A stretch of DNA of 64,000 nucleotides from CAXXOK01 sp963674895 (GCA_963674895.2 CAXXCY010000002.1:744001-808000); one strand, 5' to 3'. Positions 7,954-17,694 are shown, counted from the first letter of the stretch. The notes: generated from the sequence alone by a model not told the origin. Translations and numbers: made by a program.

Positions 7954-8864
7954 TTGACCGCCTCCAATAGCTTCAAAATCAGCGCCTGGCGCATATGCTT
8001 GCCATAGAGCATCTGCTTGAAATAGCAGGCGCGTGGATCGTTGTCCACCGCCTGGCGGATTTCGTTGACACGCGGCAGCGGGTGCATGACGCTCAGGTCC
8101 TTGCGCGCGGGCTTCAATTTTTCCATGGTGAGGATGTAGCTGTCCTTCAGGCGCACGTAGTCCGCCTCGTTGAAGAAGCGCTCCTTCTGCACGCGGGTCA
8201 TGTACAGCACGTCCAGCGTGCCGATCACGTCCTCCAGCCTTTCCACCTCGTTGAACGGAACGCCCATCGCCTTCATCCGCTCGCGCAGGTATTCGGGGAT
8301 GCGCAGCTCCTCGGGCGAGATCAGCACGAAGCGGATGGACTTGTACCGCGCCATCGCGTGCATGAGGCTGTGCACCGTGCGCCCGAACTGCAGGTCTCCG
8401 CACAGACCGATCACCAGCTGCGTAAGCCGCCCCTTCTCCCGCCGGATGGTCAAAAGGTCCGCCAGCGTCTGCGTGGGGTGGTGGTGGCCGCCGTCGCCAG
8501 CGTTGATGACGGGCACGGGGGAAAACGCTGCGGCCACGGCGGGCGCGCCCTCCTTGGGATGTCGCATCGCGATCAGATCGGCGTAGAGGCCGACGGTGCG
8601 CACCGTATCGGCCACGCTCTCGCCCTTGGAAACGGAGGAGGCCGACGCGTCCGCAAACCCGATCACATGCCCGCCCAGCGACAGCATCGCGGACTCAAAG
8701 CTCAGCCGCGTGCGGGTGGAGGGTTCGTAAAATAACGTGGCGAGTATTTTGCGCTTCATCGAATCGGCGTAATCGTCCGGATGCGCGATAATGTCGTCGG
8801 CGGTATCCATGAGCCCGTCCAGCTCTTCCGGGCTCCAGTCGATGATATCCAGCATGTGCCGCAT
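7950..8864 (-). CDS. pyrB: Aspartate carbamoyltransferase catalytic chain
   Basis: PyrB joins carbamoyl phosphate and aspartate, the committed step of pyrimidine synthesis. The 304-residue protein shows the carbamoyl-phosphate loop YEPSTRTRLSFESA, the intersubunit SVSKGES loop, HPTQTLADL, and the aspartate-binding MHPLPRVNEI. The ATG at 8864 is used because GAGGG lies five bases upstream; an earlier in-frame ATG would add a 25-residue tail unlike the family. It is translationally coupled to pyrI and sits 46 bp after pyrE. Confidence 0.95.
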   Translation of the reverse strand: MRHMLDIIDWSPEELDGLMDTADDIIAHPDDYADSMKRKILATLFYEPSTRTRLSFESAMLSLGGHVIGFADASASSVSKGESVADTVRTVGLYADLIAMRHPKEGAPAVAAAFSPVPVINAGDGGHHHPTQTLADLLTIRREKGRLTQLVIGLCGDLQFGRTVHSLMHAMARYKSIRFVLISPEELRIPEYLRERMKAMGVPFNEVERLEDVIGTLDVLYMTRVQKERFFNEADYVRLKDSYILTMEKLKPARKDLSVMHPLPRVNEIRQAVDNDPRACYFKQMLYGKHMRQALILKLLEAVK

Positions 8865-8910
8865 AGTATCCCTCACTTCGTTCAGTTCGAAAAAGCAGTT
8901 GCGTTGTTTG

Positions 8911-9549
8911 TTAGGAAAGCGCGTCCATCCAGCTTTCATCGGCGGGATTGTCGCGGAAATGAAGCAAGGCCTGCTTGTGCCTTTCGGGAATATAATGGAG
9001 CTCGGCCGCGACGTCCGCGAGCACGTCCAGGTTGGTCAGGCTCACGTTGCGCACGTTCGCCTCCCGAAGCCGCGCGATACCCAGCTGCATGCCGTAGGTA
9101 AAGATGCTGGCGATTCCCAGCACCTCGGCGCCCGCCTCCCGCAGCGCCTCCACGACCTCGATCACGCTGCCCGCGGTGGAAATCAGGTCCTCGATCACGA
9201 CCACCTTCTGGCCCGCGTCAAGCTTCCCCTCGATGCGGTTATTGCGGCCGTGGCTTTTTTCGCTGGAGCGCACATACCCCATCGGCAATCCCATCAGCTG
9301 GGCGGTGATCGCCGCATGCGGGATGCCCGCGGTGCTCGTTCCCATGAGCATTTCGCAGCCGGGATACTCCGTTTCGATGGTCTTTTTGAGAGACTTCTCG
9401 ATCGTTTCGCGCACGTCGGGGTAGGACAGCGTCAAACGGTTGTCGCAGTAGATCGGGCTTTTGATGCCGCTCGCCCAGGTGAAGGGCTCCTGCGGGCGCA
9501 GGAAAACGGCCTGGATGGACAGGAGCGCTTTGGCAATCTCTCGCTGCAT
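8911..9549 (-). CDS. pyrE: Orotate phosphoribosyltransferase
   Basis: PyrE transfers ribose phosphate from PRPP to orotate to make OMP. The 212-residue protein carries the substrate segment TWASGIKSPIYCDNR, the RSSEKSHGRNN loop and the PRPP-binding motif VVVIEDLISTAGS. The start at 9549 (MQREIAKALL) has AAGGAG eight bases before it; an in-frame ATG 36 bp upstream lacks one. It follows pyrF by 13 bp and is within the operon. Confidence 0.95.
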   Translation of the reverse strand: MQREIAKALLSIQAVFLRPQEPFTWASGIKSPIYCDNRLTLSYPDVRETIEKSLKKTIETEYPGCEMLMGTSTAGIPHAAITAQLMGLPMGYVRSSEKSHGRNNRIEGKLDAGQKVVVIEDLISTAGSVIEVVEALREAGAEVLGIASIFTYGMQLGIARLREANVRNVSLTNLDVLADVAAELHYIPERHKQALLHFRDNPADESWMDALS

Positions 9550-9562
9550 AACAATCTCTCCT

Positions 9563-10267
9563 TTATCCCAAAAACTCTTTGACACAGCGGCTGTATGCCG
9601 CCGCCGGATCGTCCGCCTGCGTAACCGGGCGGCCGACCACGATATAGTCGCTGCCGCTCAATCGTGCTTTCGCGGGGGTCATCACGCGCTGCTGGTCGTC
9701 CGCCGCGCTGTCTGCAAAGCGGATGCCGGGGGTCACGGTTTGGAAACCCACCCCGCAGGCTTCCTTGACAAGCGCCGCCTCCAGCGGGGAGCATACCACG
9801 CCGTCCAGCCCCGCTTCCCTGGCGTTTTTCGCGTACCGTATCACGGTTTCGGGCATGGAGGCGTTAATCAGCAGTTCGCCGTGCAGCTGCGCTTCGCTAA
9901 CGGAGGTCAGCTGGGTAACTGCGATCAGCAGCGGGCGCGTACCGTCTTCCCGCGTGAGGCCTTCCAGCGCCGCGCGCATCATGGGGATGGTGCCCGAGGC
10001 GTGGAGGTTCACCATATCCACCCCCAGGCCGGAGAGCACCCGCATGGCGCGGTTGACGGTGTTGGGGATATCGCATAGTTTCAGGTCCAGAAACACCTTG
10101 TGTCCGCGCGCCTTGACTTCCTTCACAATCTGCGGCCCCTCGGCGTAGAACAGCTCCATGCCGATCTTCACGTACGGCTTTTCGCCCGGAAATCTGTCCA
10201 GAAACCCGAGCGCGTCCGCCTTCGACGGGAAGTCCAGCGCGATGATCACGTCGCCTTTGTTGCTCAT
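9563..10267 (-). CDS. pyrF: Orotidine 5'-phosphate decarboxylase
   Basis: PyrF decarboxylates OMP to UMP, the last de novo step. The 234-residue TIM barrel has VIIALDFPS at the start, the catalytic DLKLCDIPNTV (Asp-x-Lys-x-x-Asp), the GVVCSPLE strand and the phosphate-binding TPGIR and IVVGRPVT loops. The ATG at 10267 overlaps the pyrD stop (ATGA) and stands eight bases after GGAGGT, so it is preferred to the ATG six bases upstream. Confidence 0.95.
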   Translation of the reverse strand: MSNKGDVIIALDFPSKADALGFLDRFPGEKPYVKIGMELFYAEGPQIVKEVKARGHKVFLDLKLCDIPNTVNRAMRVLSGLGVDMVNLHASGTIPMMRAALEGLTREDGTRPLLIAVTQLTSVSEAQLHGELLINASMPETVIRYAKNAREAGLDGVVCSPLEAALVKEACGVGFQTVTPGIRFADSAADDQQRVMTPAKARLSGSDYIVVGRPVTQADDPAAAYSRCVKEFLG

Positions 10268-11178
10268 TTCCATGCACCTCCGATAATTTCCTGCAAGGTT
10301 TCCATTCCGTGCGCAAGCATGACGCGCGGAAGATCGTCGATGATCTCCTTGCATGCGTAAGGGTTCACGAGGTTCGCCGCGCCCACCTGCACGGCGGCCG
10401 CGCCCGCGAGCATCATTTCCAGCACATCCTCGGCCGACTGCACGCCGCCCATGCCGATCACGGGGATATGGACGGCCTGCGACACCTGGTACACCATCCG
10501 CAGCGCGACGGGGAAAATGGCGGGGCCGGAGAAGCCGCCCATCTTGTTGGCGAGCACGGGCTTGCGGTCTTTCAGGCTGATGCGCATGCCCAGGAGCGTG
10601 TTGATCAGCGTCAGGCCGTCCGCGCCCGCGTCCTCGCAGGCTCTGGCAATCTCCGTGATATCGGTCACGTTGGGGCTCAGCTTGATATAGACAGGTTTTT
10701 TGCACACGGCCTTCACAGCTTTGGTTACAGCGGCGGCGCTTCGTAAGTCGGTGCCGAATGCCATGCCCCCGCCGTGGACGTTGGGGCAGGAGACGTTGAT
10801 CTCGTGCCAGCCGATCTGCTCCTCCTGGTCGAACATCCCGGCGACCCGCGCGTATTCCTCCAGGGAAAACCCCGAGATATTGGACATCACGGGCTTGTGG
10901 AAAAAGGATTTGAGCATCGGCAGCTCGTGCCCGATCACATGCTTTACGCCGGGGTTTTGCAGCCCGATGGCGTTGAGCATGCCCGCCGTGCATTCGGCCA
11001 CTCGCGGCGAGGGATTGCCGAAGCGGGGTTCCAAAGTCGTGCCCTTGAAGGAGAACGTGCCCAGGCAATTGATATCGTAATACGGGCGGAACTCCTGCCC
11101 GTAGCCGAACGTCCCGCTGGCGGCGATCACGGGGTTGGCAAGCCGTATGCCCGAAAGGAGCACGCCGGTATCTACCAT
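10264..11178 (-). CDS. pyrD: Dihydroorotate dehydrogenase, NAD-dependent class 1B catalytic subunit
   Basis: A 304-residue FMN barrel that oxidises dihydroorotate to orotate. The class 1 catalytic cysteine lies in INVSCPNVHGGG, and the FMN phosphate site is seen in GMGGVQSAED and VQVGAAN. The adjacent pyrK shows this is the 1B type, in which electrons go through PyrK to NAD rather than to quinone. AAGGAGGAG precedes the ATG, and the start overlaps the end of pyrK by 7 bp. Confidence 0.95.
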   Translation of the reverse strand: MVDTGVLLSGIRLANPVIAASGTFGYGQEFRPYYDINCLGTFSFKGTTLEPRFGNPSPRVAECTAGMLNAIGLQNPGVKHVIGHELPMLKSFFHKPVMSNISGFSLEEYARVAGMFDQEEQIGWHEINVSCPNVHGGGMAFGTDLRSAAAVTKAVKAVCKKPVYIKLSPNVTDITEIARACEDAGADGLTLINTLLGMRISLKDRKPVLANKMGGFSGPAIFPVALRMVYQVSQAVHIPVIGMGGVQSAEDVLEMMLAGAAAVQVGAANLVNPYACKEIIDDLPRVMLAHGMETLQEIIGGAWK

Positions 11179-11897
11179 AACAGCTCCTCCTTTGAAAACA
11201 CGGGGCCGTCCAGACACACGCGCCTGGCGCCGCTTCTGGTCTGTATGGAGCAGCCCATGCATGCGCCGAAGCCGCAAGCCATGCGTTCCTCCAGGCTGAA
11301 CTGGCCGGATACGCCGCGCTCCGCGCACAGCCGGAACACGGCCTTGAGCATCGGTTCCGGGCCGCAGGTATAGACGGTATCAAAGAAACCGGGCGGCAGG
11401 GCTTCGGTTACGAAGCCTTCCCGCCCGTAGGTGCCGTCCGCGGTCGATACGGTTACGTCCGCGCCAAGCGATTGAAACTCGTGTTCGAGGAACACCTCGT
11501 CCTTGCTGTTGAACCCCAGCAATACCGTAGGCCGGCATCCGGCCCTGATCAGGTCCCTGCACAGCCTGTAAAGCGGCGGGGCGCCGCAGCCGCCGCCGAT
11601 GAGGAGAGGCGCGCAGGCCTTTACGTCAAAGCCGTTGCCAAGCCCCGTGAGCAGGTCGGCGGTCACGCCCGGGAGCATTCGGGCCATGGCCTCGGTCCCG
11701 CGGCCGACCACCTTGTAAATCAGGGTCAGGCTTTGTTCATCCCAATCGCACACGGAAAGCGGGCGGCGCAGGAAAAACTCCGGAACCCTAAACTGCACAA
11801 ACTGGCCGGGGCGGACAAGCGTGCCGGTGTCACCCGTCAGCCGCATGCGCCGGGTGTTCCTCGCGATCAAGGTATTCTCCTCAATGGTGTAGAGCAT
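11172..11897 (-). CDS. pyrK: Dihydroorotate dehydrogenase electron-transfer subunit
   Basis: PyrK carries FAD and a 2Fe-2S cluster and passes electrons from PyrD to NAD. The 241-residue protein begins with a ferredoxin-reductase barrel (FFLRRPLSV, the FAD-binding motif), continues with a NAD-binding part (GGGCGAPPLYRL, YTCGPEPML), and ends with the cluster motif CGFGACMGCSIQT and a fourth cysteine in RVCLDGPVF. It lies between carB and pyrD in the operon. Confidence 0.95.
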   Translation of the reverse strand: MLYTIEENTLIARNTRRMRLTGDTGTLVRPGQFVQFRVPEFFLRRPLSVCDWDEQSLTLIYKVVGRGTEAMARMLPGVTADLLTGLGNGFDVKACAPLLIGGGCGAPPLYRLCRDLIRAGCRPTVLLGFNSKDEVFLEHEFQSLGADVTVSTADGTYGREGFVTEALPPGFFDTVYTCGPEPMLKAVFRLCAERGVSGQFSLEERMACGFGACMGCSIQTRSGARRVCLDGPVFSKEELLW

Positions 11898-11919
11898 GCG
11901 CGGCGTCCTTTCCCGGTTT

Positions 11920-14900
11920 CTATTCCGCGTCGATCGTGGAAATCGTCAGCGTGATTTCCTCCAGCACGTTTAAGAGCACGCCCACGGTATCCAGCGACGT
12001 GAAGATGGTCACGTTGTTTTCCACGGCGCAGCGGCGGATGCGTGCGCCGTCGGAATCGTGATCCTCGATGCGCTGGCCGCGCGTGTTGATGACATAGTTC
12101 ACGTTCCCCTGCCGGAGCAGGGTTAGGATTTCGTCGCTGCCCTCGCTGAGCTTGCGGCGGATGCGCGTGCGCACGCCGTGCTGCTTCAGGTAGACCGCCG
12201 TGCCCTCGGTCGCCTCGATGTTGAAGCCCAGGTCGTAGAACCGCCGGATCAGCGGCAGGGCTTCCTCCTTGTCCTCGTCGGCGACGGTCACGAAGATCGT
12301 GCCGTAGTTGGATACGTTCATGCCGGAGGATTTCATCGCCTTGAACAGCGCGCGGTTCAGGGTGTTGTCGTAGCCGATCGCCTCGCCGGTGGATTTCATC
12401 TCGGGGCTTAAATACGCGTCCATGCCGAGGATCTTGGAAAAGCTGAACGCGGGCGCTTTCACATACCAGCGCTTCCGTTCGGGCGCGATCACGTCGGTAA
12501 TGCCCTGCTCCACCAGGCTGATGCCCAGGATCACGCGCGTGCCGATATCGGCCAGCGGCACGCCCGTGGACTTGGAGATAAACGGCACGGTGCGGCTGGA
12601 GCGCGGGTTGACCTCGATCACGTACACGTTTTCCTGCTTGTCCACGATGAACTGGATGTTGTAAAGCCCCACGATCCCGATTCCAAGCCCCAAGCGCACC
12701 GTGTAGTCGATGATGATCTGCTTGACGCGCTCTGACATCGTAAACGTGGGGTACACGCTGATGCTGTCGCCCGAATGGATGCCCGTGCGCTCGACGTGCT
12801 CCATGATGCCGGGGATATACACGTGCTCGCCGTCGCAAACGGCGTCGGTCTCCAGCTCCTTGCCGATGATGTATTTGTCCACCAGCACGGGCTGGTCCTC
12901 ATCCAGCAGCACGGCGGTGCGCAGGTAATGGCGCAGGGTTTTTTCGTCGTTGACGATCTGCATGGCGCGCCCGCCCAGCACGTAGCTGGGGCGCACGAGC
13001 ACTGGATAGCCGATGCGCGTAGCGGCCTCCACGCCCGCCTCGATGCTGGTCACGGCTTCGCCCTGCGGCTGCGGGATGCCCAGCTCCTGCATGACCTTTT
13101 CAAACGAGTCGCGGTTTTCGGCGCGCTTGATGGCGTCCACGTCCGTGCCGATGATCTTCACGCCCATCGCATGCAGCCGCTCGGCCAGGTTGATGGCGGT
13201 CTGCCCGCCCAGGCTTACGATCACGCCCTCGGGCTTTTCCATAATCAGGATGTTCATCACGTCTTCCACGGTCAGCGGTTCGAAATACAGCTTGTCGCTG
13301 GTGGTGTAATCGGTGGAGACGGTCTCGGGGTTGTTGTTGATGATGATCGCCTCGTACCCCGCCTCCTGGATGGTCCAGATGGCATGCACGGTGGAATAGT
13401 CGAACTCGATCCCCTGACCGATGCGGATGGGGCCGGAGCCCAGCACCACGATCTTCTTTTTGCCGGAGATGATACTCTCGTTCTCCTCCTCGTAGGTGGA
13501 GTAGAAGTAGGGTACGTAGCTTTCAAATTCGCTGGCGCAGGTATCGATCATCTTATACACAGGCATCAGGTTTTCGCGCTGCCGGAAGCGGAAGATATCC
13601 TTTTCCGTCTGCCCCCACATCTGCCCGATATACTTGTCGCTGATCCCCAGGTGCTTGGCGGCGCGCAGCACGTCCGGGTCGTCCTTGCCGTTGATCAGCT
13701 GAGCCTCGAAGTAGACGATGTTTTTGATCTTTTCCAGAAAGAACATGTCGATCATCGTCTCGTCGTGGATGCGCGAAAGCGTCGCGCCGATGCGGATCAG
13801 CTGCGCGATGGCGAAAATCCGGTCGTCGGTCGCCGTTCGGATGTAGGAGAACAGCGTTTCCATTTCCATGCCGGAAAACTTGGGCATGTGCAGGTGGCTG
13901 ACCCCGATTTCCAGCGACCGCACGGCCTTTAGGAGGCTTTCCTCCATCGTGCGCCCGATCGCCATCACCTCGCCCGTCGCCTTCATCTGCGTGGACAGGG
14001 TGTTGGAGCTGCCCTCGAGCTTGTCAAACGGGAAGCGCGCGATCTTGGTCACCACGAAATCCAGCGCCGGCTCGAAGCTCGCGGGGGTGTTGGCGAGCTG
14101 TATCTCGTCCAGGTGCAGCCCCACGGCGATCTTGGCGGATACGCGCGCGATGGGGTAGCCGCTGGCCTTGCTCGCGAGCGCCGAGGAACGGCTCACGCGC
14201 GGGTTGACCTCGATGAGGTAGTACTGGAAGCTCACGGGGTCCAGCGCGAACTGGATGTTGCAGCCGCCCTCGATTTTCAGCGCGCGGATGATTTTCAGCG
14301 CGCTGTCGCGAAGCATATGGTATTCCTTGTTGGTCAGCGTCTGGCTCGGGCATACGACGATCGAATCGCCCGTGTGCACGCCGACGGGGTCGAGGTTTTC
14401 CATATTGCAGACGGTGATGGCGGTGTCGTTTGCGTCGCGCATGACCTCGTATTCGATTTCCTTATACCCCTTGATGCTCTTTTCCACGAGCACCTGGCTG
14501 ACCGGGGAGAGCTTCAGGGCGTTTTTCATCAGCGGGAGCAGCTCCTGCTCGTTGTCGGCAAAGCCGCCGCCCGTGCCGCCCAGCGTGAACGCGGGCCGGA
14601 GGATCACGGGATAGCCGATCTCTTCGGCCGCTTTTTTGCCCTCCTCCAGCGTGGTGGCGATGGTGGACGGCAGCACCGGCTCGCCCAGAGATTGGCAGAG
14701 TTTCTTGAACTCGTCGCGGTCCTCCGCCTTGTTGATACTGTCAAAGCTCGTGCCCAAAATCTCCACCTGGCACTCTTCCAGCACGCCCTTTTTGTGCAGC
14801 TGCATGGCGAGGTTCAGGCCTGTCTGCCCGCCGAGGCCGGGCAAAATGGCGTCCGGCCGCTCAAAGCGCAGGATTTTCGCCACGTATTCCAGCGTCAGCG

Positions 14901-15102
14901 GTTCCATATACACCTTATCGGCGATGCTTAAATCGGTCATGATGGTGGCGGGGTTGGAGTTGACGAGGATCACCTCGTAGCCCTCCTCGCGCAGCGCCAG
15001 GCAGGCCTGCGTGCCCGCGTAATCAAACTCCGCGGCCTGGCCGATAACGATCGGGCCGGAGCCGATCACCAGCACGCGCCTGATATCCGTCCGTCTAGGC
15101 AT
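11920..15102 (-). CDS. carB: Carbamoyl-phosphate synthase large chain
   Basis: CarB makes carbamoyl phosphate from bicarbonate, ammonia supplied by CarA, and two ATP. The 1060-residue protein has the family's two tandem ATP-grasp halves, each opening with a similar motif (LVIGSGPIVIGQAAEFDYAG near residue 10; VLGSGPIRIGQGIEFDY near 545), and a C-terminal allosteric MGS-like domain (NYVINTRGQRIED). The ATG at 15102 is chosen because AGGAG is ten bases upstream; a GTG nine bases earlier is too close to it. It overlaps carA by 8 bp. Confidence 0.97.
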   Translation of the reverse strand: MPRRTDIRRVLVIGSGPIVIGQAAEFDYAGTQACLALREEGYEVILVNSNPATIMTDLSIADKVYMEPLTLEYVAKILRFERPDAILPGLGGQTGLNLAMQLHKKGVLEECQVEILGTSFDSINKAEDRDEFKKLCQSLGEPVLPSTIATTLEEGKKAAEEIGYPVILRPAFTLGGTGGGFADNEQELLPLMKNALKLSPVSQVLVEKSIKGYKEIEYEVMRDANDTAITVCNMENLDPVGVHTGDSIVVCPSQTLTNKEYHMLRDSALKIIRALKIEGGCNIQFALDPVSFQYYLIEVNPRVSRSSALASKASGYPIARVSAKIAVGLHLDEIQLANTPASFEPALDFVVTKIARFPFDKLEGSSNTLSTQMKATGEVMAIGRTMEESLLKAVRSLEIGVSHLHMPKFSGMEMETLFSYIRTATDDRIFAIAQLIRIGATLSRIHDETMIDMFFLEKIKNIVYFEAQLINGKDDPDVLRAAKHLGISDKYIGQMWGQTEKDIFRFRQRENLMPVYKMIDTCASEFESYVPYFYSTYEEENESIISGKKKIVVLGSGPIRIGQGIEFDYSTVHAIWTIQEAGYEAIIINNNPETVSTDYTTSDKLYFEPLTVEDVMNILIMEKPEGVIVSLGGQTAINLAERLHAMGVKIIGTDVDAIKRAENRDSFEKVMQELGIPQPQGEAVTSIEAGVEAATRIGYPVLVRPSYVLGGRAMQIVNDEKTLRHYLRTAVLLDEDQPVLVDKYIIGKELETDAVCDGEHVYIPGIMEHVERTGIHSGDSISVYPTFTMSERVKQIIIDYTVRLGLGIGIVGLYNIQFIVDKQENVYVIEVNPRSSRTVPFISKSTGVPLADIGTRVILGISLVEQGITDVIAPERKRWYVKAPAFSFSKILGMDAYLSPEMKSTGEAIGYDNTLNRALFKAMKSSGMNVSNYGTIFVTVADEDKEEALPLIRRFYDLGFNIEATEGTAVYLKQHGVRTRIRRKLSEGSDEILTLLRQGNVNYVINTRGQRIEDHDSDGARIRRCAVENNVTIFTSLDTVGVLLNVLEEITLTISTIDAE

Positions 15103-16192
15103 GGAGCTCACGCTCCTTTTCCATCAGGCCGGTGAAGCGGTCGAAGAGATAGGTGCTGTCCTGCGGGCCGGGCGCGCTCTCGGGGTGGTACTGCACGGAG
15201 AAAATCCTGTCCTTCGCACATTCCAGGCCCTCGGCCGTATTGTCCAGCAAATTCTGGTGGGTGAGCGTAAGGCCGGTGTTATGAAGGCTTTCCACATCCA
15301 CGGCGTAGCTGTGGTTCTGGCTGGTGACGGCGATCTTGCCGGTGCGCAGGTCCTTCACCGGATGGTTGCCGCCGCGGTGCCCGAACTTCAGCTTGTAGGT
15401 CCGGGCGTTGTAGGCCAGCGCGATCAGCTGGTGTCCCAGGCAGATGCCGAAGATCGGCAGCTTGCCCTTGAGCGCCCGCACCGCCGCGATCACGGCGGGC
15501 ACATCCTCGGGGTCGCCCGGGCCGTTGGAGAGGAACAGCCCGTCGGGCTTGTAGCGCATGATGTCCTCCGCGGCGGCGTCGTACGGCACGACGACCGTGC
15601 TGCAGCCGTGTTTATTCAATTCGCGGATGATATTGAGTTTTATGCCGCAGTCCACGCACACCACGGTGAAGCGCGGCTTTTCGGGCTCGGAGTGCCACGG
15701 CGCTTTGCACGAAACGCGGGACACTGTATCGTGCGGCAGCTGATAGGCCCTGATTTGCCTGAGCGCTTCCTCCGTGGGCAGCTCCGGCGCGCAGAGCATC
15801 GCGCGCTGGGAGCCTTCGTTGCGGATCATGCGGGTGATTTTGCGCGTGTCCACGCCCTGAATTCCGGGGATGTCGTGGGCTTCCAGAAGCTGGCTCAGGG
15901 TTTGCGCGGCGCGGAAGTTGGAGGGCAGGTCGTTGTACTCGCGCACAACCATCGCGCCCATCGTAGGGATCTTTGTTTCATGATCGTCGTCGCAGATGCC
16001 GTAATTGCCGATCAGCGGATAGGTCATCACGACCATCTGCTCGGTGTAGCTGGGATCGGTGACGATCTCCTGGTAGCCGACCATCGAGGTGTTGAACACC
16101 ATCTCGCACAGCGTGTCGCGCACCGCGCCAAAGGACGTTCCCATAAACTCGGCGCCGTTTTCCATCACCAGCTTGCGCTCTACTCTTGCCAT
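15095..16192 (-). CDS. carA: Carbamoyl-phosphate synthase small chain
   Basis: CarA is the glutaminase subunit that supplies ammonia to CarB. The 365-residue protein has the N-terminal CPSase small domain (GTSFGAVRDTLCEMVFNT) and a class I glutamine amidotransferase domain with the nucleophile in FGICLGHQLIAL and the His/Glu pair in VQYHPESAPGP. GGGAGGTGAG precedes the ATG. It overlaps pyrC upstream by 13 bp and carB downstream by 8 bp, so the three are translated together. Confidence 0.96.
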   Translation of the reverse strand: MARVERKLVMENGAEFMGTSFGAVRDTLCEMVFNTSMVGYQEIVTDPSYTEQMVVMTYPLIGNYGICDDDHETKIPTMGAMVVREYNDLPSNFRAAQTLSQLLEAHDIPGIQGVDTRKITRMIRNEGSQRAMLCAPELPTEEALRQIRAYQLPHDTVSRVSCKAPWHSEPEKPRFTVVCVDCGIKLNIIRELNKHGCSTVVVPYDAAAEDIMRYKPDGLFLSNGPGDPEDVPAVIAAVRALKGKLPIFGICLGHQLIALAYNARTYKLKFGHRGGNHPVKDLRTGKIAVTSQNHSYAVDVESLHNTGLTLTHQNLLDNTAEGLECAKDRIFSVQYHPESAPGPQDSTYLFDRFTGLMEKERELHA

Positions 16193-17442
16193 ACGATCTC
16201 ACCTCCCGCTATGGTCATGATACAGTCCCCGGTCACCCGCATGCCGTCAAACGGCGTGGCATGCCCCTTGGAAAAAAACCGCTCGGGCCGTACGACCCAT
16301 TCCCTGTCCAGGTCCAGCACCGCCAGATCGGCGGGCTGCCCCTCCGTAAACGTCGGGAGGGGGAGACGGAAGCGCTCCCGGGGCTTGTCGATCATCAGCT
16401 CAAGGAGCCGTAAAAGCGGCAGGATACCCGGTTTCACCAGCCGGGTATGGAGAACCGCGAACGCGCACTCCAGCCCCACGACGCCCATCAGGCTTCCCTG
16501 CAGCCCGCCCGCCTTTTCCGCGGCGGTATGGGGTGCGTGGTCGGTAGCGACCATATCGACCGTGCCGTCCAGTATGCCTTCGATCAGCGCGTCCCGGTCG
16601 GCCGCGGAGCGGATGGGCGGGTTCATCTTGAAGCGCCCGTCGTCCCGCAAATCCTCATCGCACAGCAGCAGGTAGTGCGGCGCGGTTTCGCAGGTTACGT
16701 CCGCGCCCTCGGCCTTCGCCCTGCGGATCAGCGCGACGCTTTCCTTCGTGGAAACGTGGCAGACGTGGTAGCGGCAGCCCGTTTCTTTGGCGAGCTTCAA
16801 ATCCCGTTCCACCTGCCGCCATTCGCTTTCGGAGGAGATGCCCTGGATCCCGCTGCGCCTGGCGTATGCGCCGTCGTGGATCATGCCGCCAAACAGCAGG
16901 CTGTCGTCCTCGCAGTGCGCGGCGATCAGGCTGTCCGCCGCTTTCGCCTGTTCCATCGCGCTTCGCATCATGGGTTCGGACTGCACGCCGCGCCCGTCGT
17001 CGGAAAAGCCCGCCACGTGGGGCGCGAGCGCCTTGAAATCCACAAGCTCTTTCCCCTGCTGCCCCTTGGTAATGCAGGCATAGGGCTTCACATGCACGCA
17101 GGCGTCCCGCCCGATGATCTCGAGCTCCTCCGCCAGATGATCCATGCTGTCGGGCGGCGGGTTGAGGTTGGGCATGGCGCACAGGTCGGTATAGCCGCCG
17201 CGCGCGGCCGCGCGCGTGCCTGTCAGGATGGTTTCCTTATACGAAAAACCCGGTTCCCGCAAATGAACGTGGGCATCTGCGAAACCGGGAATGACAACTT
17301 TGCCTGAAAGGGAAAGAACGGGCAAGTCGCTTGCTTCGGTCGGTGACAAAAGAGGAAACAGCTTGCCCTGCCGGATCATCAGGTCACCTTCGCAGAGCGT
17401 CCGCTTCCTGTAAAGCATGGCTCCCTTGAGCAAAGCGTTCAA
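16180..17442 (-). CDS. pyrC: Dihydroorotase
   Basis: First gene of the pyrimidine operon. The 420-residue class I dihydroorotase cyclises carbamoyl aspartate. The metal site begins at GFADAHVHLREPG, followed by TDLCAMPN, the later histidines in AHCEDD and YHVCHVST, and the Asp of ATDHAPH. The start is read as TTG at 17442, since AAAGGAG stands eight bases before it and gives MNALLKGAMLYRKR; the next option is an ATG at 17418 with no ribosome site. It lies about 43 bases below the predicted transcription start. Confidence 0.94.
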   Translation of the reverse strand: MNALLKGAMLYRKRTLCEGDLMIRQGKLFPLLSPTEASDLPVLSLSGKVVIPGFADAHVHLREPGFSYKETILTGTRAAARGGYTDLCAMPNLNPPPDSMDHLAEELEIIGRDACVHVKPYACITKGQQGKELVDFKALAPHVAGFSDDGRGVQSEPMMRSAMEQAKAADSLIAAHCEDDSLLFGGMIHDGAYARRSGIQGISSESEWRQVERDLKLAKETGCRYHVCHVSTKESVALIRRAKAEGADVTCETAPHYLLLCDEDLRDDGRFKMNPPIRSAADRDALIEGILDGTVDMVATDHAPHTAAEKAGGLQGSLMGVVGLECAFAVLHTRLVKPGILPLLRLLELMIDKPRERFRLPLPTFTEGQPADLAVLDLDREWVVRPERFFSKGHATPFDGMRVTGDCIMTIAGGEIVWQE

Positions 17443-17491
17443 ACTTCCGTCTCCTTTCCCGAGGGAATGCGGGGGGTATATTCAACTGTGT

Positions 17492-17520
17492 ATTATACGG
17501 GATGTTTGCCTGGTTGTCAA
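17492..17520 (-). promoter_or_regulatory. Promoter of the pyrimidine operon
   Basis: On the minus strand TTGACA (17515-17520) and TATAAT (17492-17497) are both perfect consensus, with a 17 bp spacer. The predicted start near 17485 leaves a leader of only some 43 bases before the pyrC TTG, too short for a PyrR-type attenuator. The other part of the 250 bp gap, toward gpsA, holds only a weak hairpin (AAAGC with GCTTT near 17590-17606) that might end the gpsA transcript. Confidence 0.85.
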
Positions 17521-17694
17521 CGGTTAAATCTGAATAATCTTTCTCATAATGTTACAATATATGGGGGTATGTCCGCGCGATACGGTACAAAAAGCACGAA
17601 ATAGCTTTGCCGACAAGACTTTTTACGCGGCGAAGGCAGATGAATAAATATACAGAACGGGCGAATGAACGGGAAAGGACAGGGCGGGAACGCG

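Noticed and set aside
17443..17491. PyrR-type attenuator in the pyrimidine operon leader
   Set aside because: Only about 43 bases lie between the predicted transcription start and pyrC; no anti-terminator/terminator pair fits.
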